Source of the DNA: Planctomycetota bacterium
Lineage (GTDB): Bacteria; Planctomycetota; PUPC01; DSUN01
DNA: 13,811 nt
Direction of reading: 5' to 3'
Assembly: GCA_016872875.1 (NCBI GenBank)
Contig: VGYW01000222.1
Location: 1 to 13,811, forward strand
The position numbers and the translations under genes were made by a program. Below the pieces are notes generated by a model, which worked only from the letters and a program-made list of their open reading frames with translations, ran no database searches and was not told where the DNA came from. Below, in pieces: positions 13,544-13,811 of the stretch. Position 1 is the stretch's first letter. Every line of letters starts with the position of its first letter.

Positions 13544-13563
13544 CTGGGGGACCAGTCCCCCAG
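13544..13563. repeat. Perfect 9-bp palindromic hairpin (CTGGGGGAC/GTCCCCCAG)
   Basis: CTGGGGGAC at 13544-13552 and GTCCCCCAG at 13555-13563 are perfect complements with only two bases between them. Such near-palindromic GC hairpins are typical of REP-like intergenic repeats or transposon ends. Which applies here cannot be told from one copy. Confidence 0.7.
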
Positions 13564-13607
13564 CCCCCCTGGGATTTACCGCCTTGGGGCCACCGGCACG
13601 AGGAAAC

Positions 13608-13635
13608 CAGGCGGCGCCCCGAAGAGCGCCGCCTG
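13608..13635. repeat. Perfect 10-bp stem-loop, possible terminator on the minus strand
   Basis: CAGGCGGCGC at 13608-13617 pairs perfectly with GCGCCGCCTG at 13626-13635 around an 8-base loop. Read on the minus strand, the loop is TCTTCGGG and the stem is followed by GTTTCC, a weak terminator-like tail. A second small hairpin (GTGCC-GTAT-GGCAC, 13635-13648) directly adjoins it. Confidence 0.65.
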
Positions 13636-13656
13636 TGCCGTATGGCACTGCCACGG

Positions 13657-13677
13657 CGCTCGGGCCTGCCCTGAGCG
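13657..13677. repeat. Stem-loop with the CCCTGAGCG motif
   Basis: CGCTCGGG at 13657-13664 pairs with CCC-T-GAGCG at 13669-13677 with a single T bulge. The right arm and following bases (CCCTGAGCGAAGCCG) resemble the widespread intergenic hairpin sequences of the CCCTGAGC-GAAG type. This is similarity from memory. Confidence 0.5.
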
Positions 13678-13726
13678 AAGCCGCCATGTGGAAAGTCAAG
13701 TTTTTTTCACGACGGATCCCCTGGGC

Positions 13727-13746
13727 TCCCGCAGAGCGGGGCTTTT
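13727..13746 (+). terminator. Weak terminator-like hairpin
   Basis: CCCGC at 13728-13732 pairs with GCGGG at 13736-13740 around AGA, with a T-G wobble outside it and CTTTT at 13742-13746. The stem is short, and no gene upstream on this strand clearly needs it. Confidence 0.35.
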
Positions 13747-13811
13747 CGAGGTCGGCAGGAGTGTCGGTCCGATGCGGGCTCATCTCTCTCGAGGCCTCGC
13801 GTCATTGCGCC

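Larger units (their letters stand above)
13433..13811. other. Gene-free, hairpin-rich region at the right edge
   Basis: No convincing gene was found in this 379-base stretch. It should contain the promoter of the minus-strand DUF1643 gene, but no good -35/-10 pair was seen. Contents are several hairpins (separate entries), a 10-base direct repeat GCCTTGGGGC at 13527-13536 and 13581-13590, and a T7 run at 13701-13707. On the minus strand TTGACT sits beside that run but has no matching -10. A weak possible gene start (AGGAG at 13757-13761, ATG at 13772) runs off the edge after 13 codons and cannot be judged. Confidence 0.5.

Noticed and set aside
13694..13707. Minus-strand promoter from TTGACT next to an A-tract
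   Set aside because: No -10-like hexamer lies 16-18 bases downstream on that strand.
13772..13811. Possible gene start running off the right edge
   Set aside because: Only 13 codons are visible, and the AGGAG is 10 bases away. There is not enough sequence to support a gene.

Overview
The window is very GC-rich bacterial DNA. Most genes end their codons almost uniformly in G or C. The gene content is a TPR-linked secreted trypsin-like protease, a zinc-ribbon/multi-TM/SHOCT protein with a long Pro-Ala linker, a PhoA-type alkaline phosphatase next to a GH10 glycoside hydrolase, and small secreted proteins. This fits a large-genome environmental bacterium of the Planctomycetota/PVC type, but that assignment is inference from gene style, not from a marker gene. 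No rRNA, tRNA, CRISPR array or transposase gene was seen.

Layout, left to right. Bases 3-2027 hold the 3' part of a secreted SH3/TPR/serine-protease gene. Bases 2058-5862 hold a tight two-gene cassette: a 951-residue adenine-specific DNA methyltransferase of the type IIG/PglX-like class, overlapping a ComEC-type metallo-beta-lactamase-fold hydrolase. Codon use in this cassette is visibly more mixed than in its neighbours. Next come a promoter-like region and the zinc-ribbon/membrane/SHOCT gene (6126-7982) with its own terminator. An alkaline phosphatase (8222-10015) and a GH10 enzyme (10059-11258) then form a probable operon. A promoter lies immediately after the GH10 stop codon and leads into an overlapping pair of small genes (11312-11871) that looks like a toxin-antitoxin module with a DUF2283-like second protein. 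A secreted protein (11906-12520) follows. On the minus strand, convergent with it, is a DUF1643 gene carrying an extra N-terminal domain (12563-13432). The last 379 bases have no convincing gene but are crowded with hairpins and short repeats.

How the genes may work together. The secreted protease, phosphatase and GH10 enzyme suggest an extracellular or periplasmic scavenging lifestyle. The methyltransferase/MBL pair is the strongest candidate for an unusual system. One gene offers DNA modification and sequence recognition, and the other is a soluble relative of the ComEC nuclease-like domain, so a restriction-like or anti-phage role is a reasonable hypothesis. The toxin-antitoxin-like pair, the DUF1643 fusion and the hairpin-rich end give the right-hand part an accessory-island character.
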